64,000 bases of DNA, taken from the NCBI GenBank assembly GCA_015068035.1, contig SVLI01000002.1, forward strand, positions 221,924-285,923. Direction: 5' to 3'. The notes below the pieces were generated by a model, which worked only from the letters and a program-made list of their open reading frames with translations, made no database searches and was not told where the DNA came from. Position numbers and translations under genes: made by a program. Of this stretch, positions 8,560 through 18,529 are shown one piece after another (positions within the stretch are counted from its first letter, which is position 1; every line of letters starts with the position of its first letter). This stretch comes from Oscillospiraceae bacterium (GTDB lineage Bacteria > Bacillota > Clostridia > Oscillospirales > Oscillospiraceae).

Positions 8560-10275
8560 TCAGCCCTCCGCGTTTACATTCTGCTGATGTATATTCTCCA
8601 CGCTGATGCGCTGGAGCTCGCTGATGGAAGTAGTCCCCTCCAGCACCAGTTCGCGCGCACTCTCGTGCATGGTCTTCATCCCTTCCCGGATGGCGAGCGT
8701 ACGGATCTCGTCTGTCGTGGCATGATGCGCAATAAGTGCGCGCAGCGTCGGCGTGATCTCCATAACCTCATACACGCCGATACGGTCATAATAGCCCGTG
8801 CCGTCACAGCGCTGGCAGCCCACCGGCTCACCGATGCGGATGCTTTCCCACTGCGCTTCCGGCAAGCCAAGATATTCGGCCTCGTGACGCAGGACGGGCC
8901 GCAGCTTTTTGCAGTTCGGGCAAAGGCAGCGCACGAGGCGCTGGGCGATGATGCCCACAGTCGCATCCGCGATCAGATAGCTCTCCACGCCCATATCCAG
9001 CAGCCTTGTAACGCTGGAGGCCGTGTCGTTCGTGTGCAGCGTGCTCATCACAAGATGTCCGGTGATGGAGGCCTGCACCGCGATGGACGCAGTCTCCCCG
9101 TCGCGGATCTCGCCGATCATAATGATATCCGGATCCTGACGCAGAATGGAGCGCAGGGCGTTGGCAAAAGTCATGTTGGCTTTTGGGTTGACCTGCACCT
9201 GATTGATGCCCTCGATGTTTGCCTCGACCGGATCCTCGATGGTGACAATGTTCACCTCGTCGCTGTTGAGCTCGCTCAGCGCGGTATACATCGTGGTCGA
9301 TTTTCCCGAGCCCGTCGGCCCCGTGACCAGCACGATGCCGTTTGGAATTTTCAAAATGCGGTCAAACTTTTCAAGCTGCGCTCCCCGCAGGCCCAGGGCC
9401 CGCTTGCTTCGGGTGAGCGCCTTTTTCTGCGCAAGACGGAGCACGCATTTTTCTCCGTAGACCGTGGGCAGCGTGGAAACACGCACCTCATATTCGTTTC
9501 CATCCATCACGATGGGGAAACGGCCGTCCTGCGGCGTTCTCTTTTCGGATATATCCAGCCCGCTGATGATCTTGATGCGGGCAACAATGGCGGGGAGCAA
9601 AAGCAGGTCGTAGGTCATCACCGGATGCAGCACACCGTCAACACGGAAACGCACACGCACGCAGTCCGAGCCCGCCTCAATATGAATATCCGAAGCGCGG
9701 CGGTGCACCGCCTGTTCAATCAAAGTCTTGACAAGTATAACAACAGGAGAGGCGTTAACGCTCTCCTGCATGAGCTGCTCTTCAACCGTCCTGTCGGCTT
9801 CGCCGGTCTGTGTATAAAGCGCGGCGGCCTCCTGCATCTCCTCCGTGCCGTAGCAGCGGTCAATGGCAAGCAGAATGTCCGTCGCCGTGGCCAGAAAGGG
9901 CTTGACGCGGCATTTTCCGGCGGCTGCGACAATGTCCCGCCCTTTCATGTTTGTCGGGTCGTTAATTGCAACGCAGACCGTCCGGCTGTCCGCCTCGTCA
10001 AACGCGAAGGGGATGATGAGGTTTGCCCGCAGCAGTTCGGGGCGCACAAGCAGGCGCACGTCCATCGGGATGGGGCTCTCATAGAGCCGGATCTGCGGAA
10101 TGCCGGAGGCGTAAGAGAGCGCTTCAATCAGCTTTTCCTCTGACACGATGCCGCGCTCAATGAGAAGTTCCCGCACCGGCCGCCGGATTTCCTGATGCTC
10201 CTGCAGCAGCGCATCCGTCTGCTCCCGGGACAGAAGCCCCTGATCGGCCAGATACCGAAGCAGCTTCTCGTTCAC
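8560..10275 (-). CDS. pilB: Type IV pilus extension ATPase PilB
   Basis: 571 residues. An N-terminal GspE/MshE-like domain (1-140) precedes the secretion ATPase core: Walker A GPTGSGKSTT (about 319-328), Asp box IEDPVE (346-351), Walker B DIIMIGEIRDGE (383-394), His box STLHTND, and a zinc-binding cysteine set (C450, C452, C455 and C487, C490), which marks PilB-type extension motors. The start is GTG 10275, preceded by a GAGGGGGG ribosome site. It is the first gene of the pilus operon. No PilT-type retraction ATPase is present in the window. Confidence 0.96.
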   Translation of the reverse strand: MNEKLLRYLADQGLLSREQTDALLQEHQEIRRPVRELLIERGIVSEEKLIEALSYASGIPQIRLYESPIPMDVRLLVRPELLRANLIIPFAFDEADSRTVCVAINDPTNMKGRDIVAAAGKCRVKPFLATATDILLAIDRCYGTEEMQEAAALYTQTGEADRTVEEQLMQESVNASPVVILVKTLIEQAVHRRASDIHIEAGSDCVRVRFRVDGVLHPVMTYDLLLLPAIVARIKIISGLDISEKRTPQDGRFPIVMDGNEYEVRVSTLPTVYGEKCVLRLAQKKALTRSKRALGLRGAQLEKFDRILKIPNGIVLVTGPTGSGKSTTMYTALSELNSDEVNIVTIEDPVEANIEGINQVQVNPKANMTFANALRSILRQDPDIIMIGEIRDGETASIAVQASITGHLVMSTLHTNDTASSVTRLLDMGVESYLIADATVGIIAQRLVRCLCPNCKKLRPVLRHEAEYLGLPEAQWESIRIGEPVGCQRCDGTGYYDRIGVYEVMEITPTLRALIAHHATTDEIRTLAIREGMKTMHESARELVLEGTTSISELQRISVENIHQQNVNAEG

Positions 10276-10309
10276 GGCACCACACCCCCCTCAAGCTTTT
10301 AGCGCAGAG

Positions 10310-10338
10310 ATTATACCACAACACCTGCTCCTTGTATA
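10310..10338 (-). promoter_or_regulatory. Putative extended -10 promoter of the pilus operon
   Basis: On the minus strand TATACA (10333-10338) and TATAAT (10310-10315) are separated by 17 bp, with TGG directly before the -10 (extended -10, TGnTATAAT). It lies 35 nt upstream of the pilB GTG and no other promoter of this quality was seen within the operon. Confidence 0.65.
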
Positions 10339-10402
10339 GAGAAATAATCGAATATATTGTGGTTAACAGCAAATAATTTTCGGTTTTTTCTGTCCGCGGC
10401 AT

Positions 10403-10441
10403 AAAAAACCCTGCGCAGGAGTAATCCTGCGCAGGGTTTTT
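10403..10441 (-). terminator. Rho-independent terminator after groEL
   Basis: A perfect stem CCCTGCGCAGGA / TCCTGCGCAGGG with a GTAA loop is flanked by A and T tracts. On the minus strand it follows the groEL stop by about 33 nt and isolates the chaperonin operon from the pilus operon. Confidence 0.9.
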
Positions 10442-10473
10442 ATCTGTTTTCCGTTATTTCGGAGCGGTTTTGC

Positions 10474-12108
<1,635 letters not shown>

Positions 12109-12145
12109 TTACCTCCAAATAATTTCAGTTTCCCGCTTGGGAAGC

Positions 12146-12430
12146 TCAGTCCACGATCGCCAGAATGTCACTCTGACGCACGATGTTGTATTCCTCGCCG
12201 TCGATCTTCACGGTGGTGCCGGCGTACTTACCGGTGATGACCTTATCTCCGGCCTTGACTTCCATCTTCACCTCGTTGCCGTCCACGATGCCGCCGGGGC
12301 CCGCGACGATGACGGTGTAGATCTCCGGCTTCTCCTGCGCAGCAGAGGACAGAATGATGCCGCTCTTGGTCTTCTCCTCAGCTTCAAACTGCTTGAGCAC
12401 CACGCGGTCTGCCAAAGGCTTCAGTGTCAT
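12146..12430 (-). CDS. groES: 10 kDa co-chaperonin GroES
   Basis: 94 residues with LKPLADRVVLKQFEAEEKT at the N-terminus, the mobile loop region TKSGIILSSAAQEKP, and GDKVITGKYAGTTVKIDGEE. The length is standard. It forms the heptameric lid of GroEL. An AGGAGG ribosome site precedes the ATG at 12430. First gene of the heat-shock operon. Confidence 0.98.
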   Translation of the reverse strand: MTLKPLADRVVLKQFEAEEKTKSGIILSSAAQEKPEIYTVIVAGPGGIVDGNEVKMEVKAGDKVITGKYAGTTVKIDGEEYNIVRQSDILAIVD

Positions 12431-12469
12431 AAATGTATTCCTCCTAAATTAGTATAAACATTCAAATCG

Positions 12470-12496
12470 TTAGCACTCTTTTGTCTTGAGTGCTAA
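12470..12496 (-). promoter_or_regulatory. CIRCE operator (HrcA-binding)
   Basis: TTAGCACTC (12470-12478), a 9-bp spacer, and GAGTGCTAA (12488-12496) match the CIRCE consensus exactly. It sits between the promoter and the groES start, so HrcA would repress groES-groEL in the absence of heat stress. hrcA itself is not in the window. Confidence 0.97.
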
Positions 12497-12503
12497 CGAG
12501 TAT

Positions 12504-12532
12504 ATGATAAACTAAGTATTTCCATTCTGCAA
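12504..12532 (-). promoter_or_regulatory. Sigma-A promoter of groES-groEL
   Basis: On the minus strand TTGCAG (12527-12532), 17 bp, and TATCAT (12504-12509), just upstream of CIRCE, so that the operator overlaps the transcription start. Confidence 0.75.
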
Positions 12533-12619
12533 GGCGGAAATAAGCGGTTTTTCCCGTATTTTCCGAAAAATATTGAATTTTCCTTAATTTAGCTCTTGCT
12601 CAGCCGTTGTAATCTCCGA

Positions 12620-13570
12620 TTATCTCTTGATTTCTTCGATTTCCTTATTCTCATTTTCAAAATATGCCATTTTCGCAGGAAAGATAAAGTTCAACCCGCG
12701 GGGCACCACGCTCATCTCCAGCGCGCTGCTGCGCATTGCCTCGCCGTCCACATTTACCAGCAGCTCCTCCGGCGCTTCGATGCGGATGCTCTGCGCGCAG
12801 ATATAATCGCACAAGTGGGACAGCTCGCGGAACTTTCCCTTGGCATAGCGGCCGACGAGCTTGGCAAAAGCCAGGCGGGAAACGCCTTTGACCACGAGAA
12901 TATCCAGCAGCCCGTCGTCCACCCGGGCTTCGGGCATGGGGTTAAAAATGCCGCCATAGCTGGTGCCGTTGCAAACGCAGATGAGGGTCTTATCCCCCTC
13001 GAAAACCTGTTCGTTTACAATGGCGCGGATGGGACGTTTGATGCCCTTGATCAGCTCCACCACCGTGGAGATCACGTAACCCGCTGCGCCGCCGATGACC
13101 GGGATCTTGCTGTATTTATGCACATTACAGCCGATGCGCGCATCAATACCGACCGAGCAGATGTTGACGCTGTAGCGCTCACCGATGCGGATGACGTCAA
13201 TGGCGCGCTCCTCGCCGCGCAGCAGCTCCTCCAGCGCGAAGAAACGCTCGCGCTCCTCGCCGAAAGCCTTAATGAAGTCGTTGCCCGTTCCGCAGGGAAA
13301 ATGCGTCACCGCAACGTTCGGCTTCTCCGATGCACCGCAGACACATTCGTTGAGCGTGCCGTCCCCGCCGCAGGCATAGACGCGCAGCGCAGCGTGTTTT
13401 TTGGCCTCTTCCTCAATTTTCCGGATCGCGTCCAGCGGCGCTTTGGTCTGGTATATCTCAAAATCCGCATTCGCGTCCCAATTCAGAACCGCCCGGGAAA
13501 TCCGCTCGTTGAGTTCCGCCGTATGTTTTCCGTCACCCGCCGCCGGATTGACGATAAACAGATGCCGCAT
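12620..13570 (-). CDS. Diacylglycerol kinase-family lipid kinase (DagK/YegS-like)
   Basis: 316 residues. The N-terminal FIVNPAAGDGKH loop and the GGDGTLNE nucleotide-binding motif are diagnostic of the DAGK catalytic family, and NVDGE near the C-terminus matches the beta-sandwich domain motif. Known members phosphorylate diacylglycerol or related lipids at the inner membrane face; the exact substrate cannot be read from sequence. Three ATGs lie close together (13585, 13579, 13570); the last gives the usual start MRHLFIVNP and has GGAG nine bases upstream. Confidence 0.88.
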   Translation of the reverse strand: MRHLFIVNPAAGDGKHTAELNERISRAVLNWDANADFEIYQTKAPLDAIRKIEEEAKKHAALRVYACGGDGTLNECVCGASEKPNVAVTHFPCGTGNDFIKAFGEERERFFALEELLRGEERAIDVIRIGERYSVNICSVGIDARIGCNVHKYSKIPVIGGAAGYVISTVVELIKGIKRPIRAIVNEQVFEGDKTLICVCNGTSYGGIFNPMPEARVDDGLLDILVVKGVSRLAFAKLVGRYAKGKFRELSHLCDYICAQSIRIEAPEELLVNVDGEAMRSSALEMSVVPRGLNFIFPAKMAYFENENKEIEEIKR

Positions 13571-13610
13571 CGTTTTCATCTCCATTTATGTTTGTTCGGG
13601 TCTGCCCGTT

Positions 13611-14726
13611 TCAAACCTTCTCGTAAATGTGCAGGTCACACTTCATCATGCCGTTATACAGTTTGCGCTTTTTGTCCGCTTCGGCACCGAAGCTCCGTTC
13701 AAATTCCGTATGCGAGGAGATCAGATAGAGCTTCCAGTTCTCCCTTCCGCGCAGCGCAGCGCCAAAATCCCGATAGAGCTCCGCAGAGGCCTGCTTTTCC
13801 ATCAGACGCTCGCCGTAGGGCGGATTCGTCACGATCACGCCGCGCTCCGTCTGTCGCGAGAACTCCCGCGCATCCGCAACCGAGAACTCAATCAGCTCCG
13901 CCACGCCCGCGCGCGCAGCGTTTTGCTTTGCCACGGCAACAGCCTTGGGGTCAATGTCCGAAGCGTAGATGTGATATTCGCCGCTGAACTCCTTTTCCCG
14001 CGCCGCTTCCCGCGCCGTGCGCCAAACTTTATTCGGAACCGCCGGCCACTTTTCCGCAGCAAAGCCGCGACCCACGCCGGGCGCGCGGTTTTTGGCCGCG
14101 AGCGCCGCCTCGATGGCGATCGTGCCACTGCCGCAGAAAGGATCGCAGAAATCGCCCTTGCCGCGATACCGGGCAAGGTTCACCATACCCGCTGCAAGCG
14201 TCTCACGCAGCGGGGCCGCCACGCTCTCCGGTCGGTAGCCGCGCTTGAAAAGTGGCGCGCCGCTGGTATCCAGATACAGCGTTGCCTCATCTTTCATAAT
14301 AGAAAACTGAATCTGATAAAGGGAACCCGTCTCCGGCAGCCAATCCACGCCGTATTGCGCGCCAAGGCGCGCGGCAACCGCCTTTTTGATGATTCGCTGA
14401 CAATCCGGAATCGAGTGCAGGGCGCTGCCCAGGCTGTAACCCTTGACGGGGAAGACGCCCTCACGCGGGATAAAGCGTTCCCACGGCAGGGCACGCGTCC
14501 CCTCAAAAAGCGCATCAAAGCTCTCCGCGCGGAAGCTGCCAAGCTCCAGAAGCACACGCTCGCCGCAGCGCAGGGAAATATTCGCCACCGCCATCGACGC
14601 AGCGTTGCCGTCAAAGCGCACGCGTCCGTTGTCCGCGCGCACCTCCTCCATGCCCATACGCCGCAGCTCGTCGGCAACGAGACCCTCCAGTCCGAAAAGG
14701 CAGGGGACGCAAAACGTCACACTCAT
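13611..14726 (-). CDS. RlmL/YpsC-like 23S rRNA guanine-N2 methyltransferase
   Basis: 371 residues: an N-terminal THUMP-like region (about 1-155) starting SVTFCVPCLFGLEGLVADEL, then a Rossmann methyltransferase with the SAM-binding FCDPFCGSGTIAIEAAL and the catalytic NPPYGERL. Family members methylate a guanine at N2 in 23S rRNA. The ATG at 14726 overlaps the prmA stop (ATGA) and has GGAGG seven bases upstream, so the two methyltransferases of the translation apparatus are coupled. Confidence 0.9.
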   Translation of the reverse strand: MSVTFCVPCLFGLEGLVADELRRMGMEEVRADNGRVRFDGNAASMAVANISLRCGERVLLELGSFRAESFDALFEGTRALPWERFIPREGVFPVKGYSLGSALHSIPDCQRIIKKAVAARLGAQYGVDWLPETGSLYQIQFSIMKDEATLYLDTSGAPLFKRGYRPESVAAPLRETLAAGMVNLARYRGKGDFCDPFCGSGTIAIEAALAAKNRAPGVGRGFAAEKWPAVPNKVWRTAREAAREKEFSGEYHIYASDIDPKAVAVAKQNAARAGVAELIEFSVADAREFSRQTERGVIVTNPPYGERLMEKQASAELYRDFGAALRGRENWKLYLISSHTEFERSFGAEADKKRKLYNGMMKCDLHIYEKV

Positions 14727-15655
14727 AACGCTTCCTCCGCGGCCTCCGTGACAAAGCAGTGCCACTCTTCCTCGCAGTGATGCTCCAGAATGCGAAGTCC
14801 GTTCTTCTCCAAAGCGGCAGCAACCTCCGCCTCGCGTCCGTCAATGATGCCGGAGCAGACAAACTTTGCGCCTTTGGCCATAAACTGCCGCACGAAGCCG
14901 GAAAGCGGAATAATCACATCCGAAACGATGTTCGCCAACACAAGACCATAGCCCTCGCCAAGTCTCCGGCGCAGGCCCATATCCGAAAGCAGATCGCCCG
15001 CATAGATCACAAAGCGCTCACCGGAAAAGCCGTTGAGCAGCGCGTTTGCGTTCGCCACATCCGGCGCTTTGGGATCCACATCGCAGCCAACGACGGCCTC
15101 CGCGCCGAACAGCAGCGCGGCAATGCCGAGAATGCCGCTGCCGCAGCCAAGGTCAAGTGCACGCATCCCGGGCCGGGCAAGCTCGCTCACCGCCTGCAGG
15201 CACATCCGCGTTGTAGCATGCGAGCCGGTTCCGAAGATCAGGCCGGGATCGAGCCGCAGCGCCTTGCGTCCGTTATCCGGATAGTCCTCCCATTCCGGCA
15301 CGACGGCAAGCTTCTCCCCGATCTCGATGGGCTTATAGTACTCGCGCCAGTTGTTCTCCCAGTCGCTGTCCTCCACGAAGGTGATCTCCGGCTCAAAGCC
15401 GGCAGAGCGCACGGCCTGCAGCAGCGCGTGCCCGTCGGCATCGTCCGAAAGATAGAACTTCACGCGGGAGACGCCGGAATAGCGCGCGGCAAGCTCCTCG
15501 TCCACATAGTCCCAGTATTGCTTGTTGTTCTCCAGAAAATGACGGAAGTCCTGCTCGTCCTCGACGACCATGCCGCCGACGCCCAGTTCCTCCAGCTGCA
15601 GACACAGCAGCTCCGCATCCCCAACCGCGGGGACAGATGCTTCAATCCAACGCAT
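14723..15655 (-). CDS. prmA: Ribosomal protein L11 methyltransferase
   Basis: 310 residues beginning MRWIEASVPAVGDAELLCLQ, with a PrmA N-terminal domain, the linker WREYYKPIEIGEKLAVVPEW, the hallmark PGLIFGTGSHATTRMCL, SAM-binding LDLGCGSGILGIAA and NIVSDVI near the active site. It trimethylates ribosomal protein L11. GGAGAG precedes the ATG. The length matches the family. Confidence 0.96.
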   Translation of the reverse strand: MRWIEASVPAVGDAELLCLQLEELGVGGMVVEDEQDFRHFLENNKQYWDYVDEELAARYSGVSRVKFYLSDDADGHALLQAVRSAGFEPEITFVEDSDWENNWREYYKPIEIGEKLAVVPEWEDYPDNGRKALRLDPGLIFGTGSHATTRMCLQAVSELARPGMRALDLGCGSGILGIAALLFGAEAVVGCDVDPKAPDVANANALLNGFSGERFVIYAGDLLSDMGLRRRLGEGYGLVLANIVSDVIIPLSGFVRQFMAKGAKFVCSGIIDGREAEVAAALEKNGLRILEHHCEEEWHCFVTEAAEEAL

Positions 15656-15710
15656 TTTTCTCTCCGTTTCCGGCTTCTTCCGCCCTGTTGAAAAGGGGCG
15701 AAAATAGCCG

Positions 15711-15739
15711 TTGCTTTTTCTTTTTGTGTACTATATAAT
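15711..15739 (+). promoter_or_regulatory. Sigma-A promoter for the FNT transporter gene
   Basis: TTGCTT (15711-15716), 17 bp, consensus TATAAT (15734-15739), 64 nt upstream of the start codon. Confidence 0.8.
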
Positions 15740-15802
15740 GAATCACGAACATTCGCGGGGGAATCTCTTTTTCCGCGTCAAAACTGTATTTGGAGGCACA
15801 GC

Positions 15803-16447
15803 ATGAAACGCATCAAAACTCTGGTCTACGGCATCCTGGCCGGCTTCTGCATCTCCCTGGGCGGCGCCATTTTCCTGTCCCTGGATAACAAGATTGTCGG
15901 CACGCTGCTGTTCACGGTCGGCCTGTTCACCATCGTCACACAGGGCTTCAACCTCTTCACGGGCAAGGTCTGCTACGTCTTTGAGAAGGACGGCAGCTAT
16001 GCGCTCGACCTTCTGTTCATCTGGCTCGGCAACCTCATCGGCTGCCTGATCTTCGGCAGCCTGCTGCTCTGCACGCGCGTCGGCGCGGGTCTCTCGGAAA
16101 AGGCCGCCGGAATCGTGGCCACCAAGCTGGGTGACGGACTTCTGAGCATCTTCCTTCTGTCCGTGTTCTGCAACATACTGATCTTCATCGCCGTGGACGG
16201 CTTCAACAACGGTAAGCACGAGCTGGGCAAGTACCTCGCCCTCTTCTTCGGCATCATGGTCTTCATCCTCTGCGGATTCGAGCACTGCGTTGCCAACATG
16301 TTCTACTTCACCGTTGCGAAGGCCTGGAGCGGCAAGGCCATCCTCTACCTCATCGTGATGACGCTCGGCAACTCCGTCGGCGGCGTGATCTTCCCGCTCA
16401 TCCGCATGGCCTGCAACCGCAAGAAAGAAGAAGTTGCGGCAAAATAA
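15803..16447 (+). CDS. Formate/nitrite transporter (FNT) family protein
   Basis: 214 residues with about six hydrophobic segments and FNT signatures, notably GFEHCVANMFYF and GNSVGGVIF near the C-terminus. FNT proteins are pentameric channels for formate, nitrite, acetate or hydrosulfide. It is shorter than the usual 250-280 residues, lacking part of the N-terminal and loop extensions, but both half-repeats appear present. A GGAGG ribosome site precedes the ATG. It is transcribed alone, and the substrate is not determined. Formate would be consistent with a fermentative anaerobe. Confidence 0.85.
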   Translation: MKRIKTLVYGILAGFCISLGGAIFLSLDNKIVGTLLFTVGLFTIVTQGFNLFTGKVCYVFEKDGSYALDLLFIWLGNLIGCLIFGSLLLCTRVGAGLSEKAAGIVATKLGDGLLSIFLLSVFCNILIFIAVDGFNNGKHELGKYLALFFGIMVFILCGFEHCVANMFYFTVAKAWSGKAILYLIVMTLGNSVGGVIFPLIRMACNRKKEEVAAK

Positions 16448-16453
16448 GCCACT

Positions 16454-17665
16454 TTATTCTTCCGTTGCCCCATAGTCGCGGCACATATCCGCCGTGACGC
16501 CACGGTTGCGGATCATGCGCGAAAGGAATTCGCCCGCCGGGCGAAGCTTGCGCGCCCTGGTCTCCGGATCAATCGCCACGAGTCCGGGCAGCGCACCGTC
16601 TGCAAAAGGCAGCGCGTGCCAACGCTCCACCGGCAAACCCGCTCCGCTGAGCGCGCGGACAATTTCATAAATTCGCTGAGGGCTCGGTGCCGAAAGGCCC
16701 GGGCCTTCCGTGATGAATATGGGCTTTCGCAGCATGGCGCTGCGGGTTGCCGCGCAGTAAAGCAACTCGTTTGCATCCGGCTCCCGAAATGAAACGGGGA
16801 TTCCCGCATGCGCTGCAGGCAGGCTATAGCAACACAGGTCGTGAAAGTCACAGTAAACGCCCTTCTTGGCGTGCAGATAGTTCGGCAGCGGATAGGGAAA
16901 TTTTCCGCAGGTCATCGCTTCACCCATTGCAATCTGAAACAGCTTGTCCACCGTCCCGGTCTCAATCAGACCCAGGGGCGTTTTATTTTTGCCACGCATC
17001 ATGCGCATATGGATCGACGCGCCCACACGCGTTCCCTGCAGGCCAAATTCCTCCCTGAGCTCATGGATCAGATTGTAGCTTTCAATATGCGCGGCGACGA
17101 GCGTGCCCATCACCTGCCGCGTCTGGCGCAAGGACTTCAGCCCCGGCGGCCACATGCCGCTGTACCAGCCATTCCAGGCGTATAGATTCGGCTGCCCGAC
17201 GGGAACGTAATCCTCCACAAGATGTCCCACCGTGCGCACGATCTTTTCCACATAGCGCAGGAAATACTGCACATTTTCCGCCTTTGCCCAGCCGCCCAGC
17301 CGCTGAAACCAAACGGGGTCACAGCATTCCTGCAGCACAAGCGCAACACGCACGCCCATCGCCCGCAGATACAGGATTTCCTCCCGCACATGCGCGATGG
17401 CCTCGTCGTCAAACCCCTTCTGCTCCGGCTGAAGCCGCGCCCAGTCAAGGACAAAGCGGCAGCACTCCAAACCCATGCTGTGCAGCAGCATGTCATCCTT
17501 CCGCCACTTCTCCCAGTGATCCGCCAGGCGGAAAGCCTCCGCTTCCCGCACGCGGCGCTGTGCAATCCAGTTTCCCCAGGGGTGGCCGGGGATGACACCG
17601 TCGCTGCATATGCCGCCGAGCGTGCTGCCCAGCAGCAAGCTGCGCTTAAGATCAAATTCCTCCAA
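16454..17665 (-). CDS. Glycoside hydrolase family 1-like protein with altered acid/base site
   Basis: 403 residues with a recognisable GH1 (beta/alpha)8 pattern: FVLDWARLQPEQKGFDDEAI, GGWAKAENVQYFLRYVEK, then PVGQPNLYAWNGWYSGMWPP, which aligns with the usual TFNEPxxYAxxGY...PPG block. The acid/base Glu of NEP is Gln here (GQP), while a nucleophile-like Glu remains in FITEGPG. The His of the typical LYHWDLP motif is also absent (LQECCDP). GH1 enzymes usually have 440-480 residues. It may be a non-classical or non-hydrolytic member; plant myrosinases also carry Gln at this site. Start TTG 17665 with AGAGGGG eight bases upstream. Single gene with its own promoter. Confidence 0.8.
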   Translation of the reverse strand: MEEFDLKRSLLLGSTLGGICSDGVIPGHPWGNWIAQRRVREAEAFRLADHWEKWRKDDMLLHSMGLECCRFVLDWARLQPEQKGFDDEAIAHVREEILYLRAMGVRVALVLQECCDPVWFQRLGGWAKAENVQYFLRYVEKIVRTVGHLVEDYVPVGQPNLYAWNGWYSGMWPPGLKSLRQTRQVMGTLVAAHIESYNLIHELREEFGLQGTRVGASIHMRMMRGKNKTPLGLIETGTVDKLFQIAMGEAMTCGKFPYPLPNYLHAKKGVYCDFHDLCCYSLPAAHAGIPVSFREPDANELLYCAATRSAMLRKPIFITEGPGLSAPSPQRIYEIVRALSGAGLPVERWHALPFADGALPGLVAIDPETRARKLRPAGEFLSRMIRNRGVTADMCRDYGATEE

Positions 17666-17731
17666 GCCGTTTTCCCCTCTTTCCGCGGGTATCGATACAA
17701 AAACCGTGCCTTTGCCAAGTGTTTGCCCAGC

Positions 17732-17760
17732 ATTTTATCATATATCCGGCGCAATTTGAA
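17732..17760 (-). promoter_or_regulatory. Putative promoter for the GH1-like gene
   Basis: Minus-strand TTCAAA (17755-17760), 17 bp, TAAAAT (17732-17737), about 65 nt upstream of the TTG start. Confidence 0.55.
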
Positions 17761-17810
17761 GCACAAACTGTAAAACTTTTTCAAATCGGTTTTCGGCTGT
17801 GCGGTTTCGC

Positions 17811-17839
17811 TTGAAATCGCAGGCGGCTTGTTTTATATT
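17811..17839 (+). promoter_or_regulatory. Putative promoter for purN and downstream genes
   Basis: TTGAAA (17811-17816), 17 bp, TATATT (17834-17839), 24 nt before the purN ATG. Confidence 0.65.
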
Positions 17840-17863
17840 TCTTATAAAAGGAGTGGATCTGTT

Positions 17864-18496
17864 ATGGTTAAAACGGCGATCCTTGTCTCCGGCGGAGGCA
17901 TGAATTTGCAGGCGATTCTTGACGCGCATCTCTTCGGCGAGATTCCGAACTGTGAGCTCACGGCTGTCATCTCGGTCAACCCGGAAGCCTACGCGCTTGA
18001 ACGCGCGCAGATGGCCAAGGTTCCCAGCTATGTGGTGGACGCAGGCATCTTTCCCAACCGTTACAGTTTCTGCCGCGCTCTGCTGGAAAAGCTGCAGGAT
18101 CTGAACATTGAGCTCGTGGTGCTGGCCGGCTTCCCTTATCTGCTGGACGTGACCTTCGTCAACACCTTCCGCGGGCGCATCATCAACACCCACCCCTCCC
18201 TGTTCCCCGCTTTCCGCGGCGAGGGCTTTTACGGACTGCAGGTGCACCGTGCGGTGCTCGCGAGCGGCATCAAGCTCTCCGGCGCGACTGCATACTTTGT
18301 CACGCGGGAGCTCTGCGCCGGTCCCATCATCCTGCAAAAAGGCGTCGAGGTTCTGGAGGACGACACGCCTGCAACTTTGCAGCGGCGCATCATGGAGGAG
18401 GCGGAGTGGGAGATTTTGCCCAAGGCCATTGCACTCTACTGCCAGGGTCGACTCACTGTCGACGGGCAGATTGTACACCTCGCCCCCGCCGAATAA
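17864..18496 (+). CDS. purN: Phosphoribosylglycinamide formyltransferase (PurN-like), catalytic Asp replaced
   Basis: 210 residues: AILVSGGGMNLQAILDAH at the N-terminus and NTHPSLFPAF with the catalytic Asn and His of GAR transformylase, which moves a formyl group from 10-formyl-THF to GAR in purine synthesis. The third catalytic residue, Asp144 of the E. coli enzyme (in LDGGP), aligns with Cys in ELCAGPIILQ. The rest of the fold and the C-terminus look intact. The ATG at 17864 follows GGAG. No other purine genes are nearby; mnmG follows after 33 bp. Confidence 0.85.
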   Translation: MVKTAILVSGGGMNLQAILDAHLFGEIPNCELTAVISVNPEAYALERAQMAKVPSYVVDAGIFPNRYSFCRALLEKLQDLNIELVVLAGFPYLLDVTFVNTFRGRIINTHPSLFPAFRGEGFYGLQVHRAVLASGIKLSGATAYFVTRELCAGPIILQKGVEVLEDDTPATLQRRIMEEAEWEILPKAIALYCQGRLTVDGQIVHLAPAE

Positions 18497-18529
18497 CGAA
18501 GCACCCATTCATTTTGAAGGAGCATACAC

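Noticed and set aside
8587..10143. Plus-strand 518-codon frame over pilB
   Set aside because: Antisense to a clear PilB ATPase with every motif; no ribosome site.
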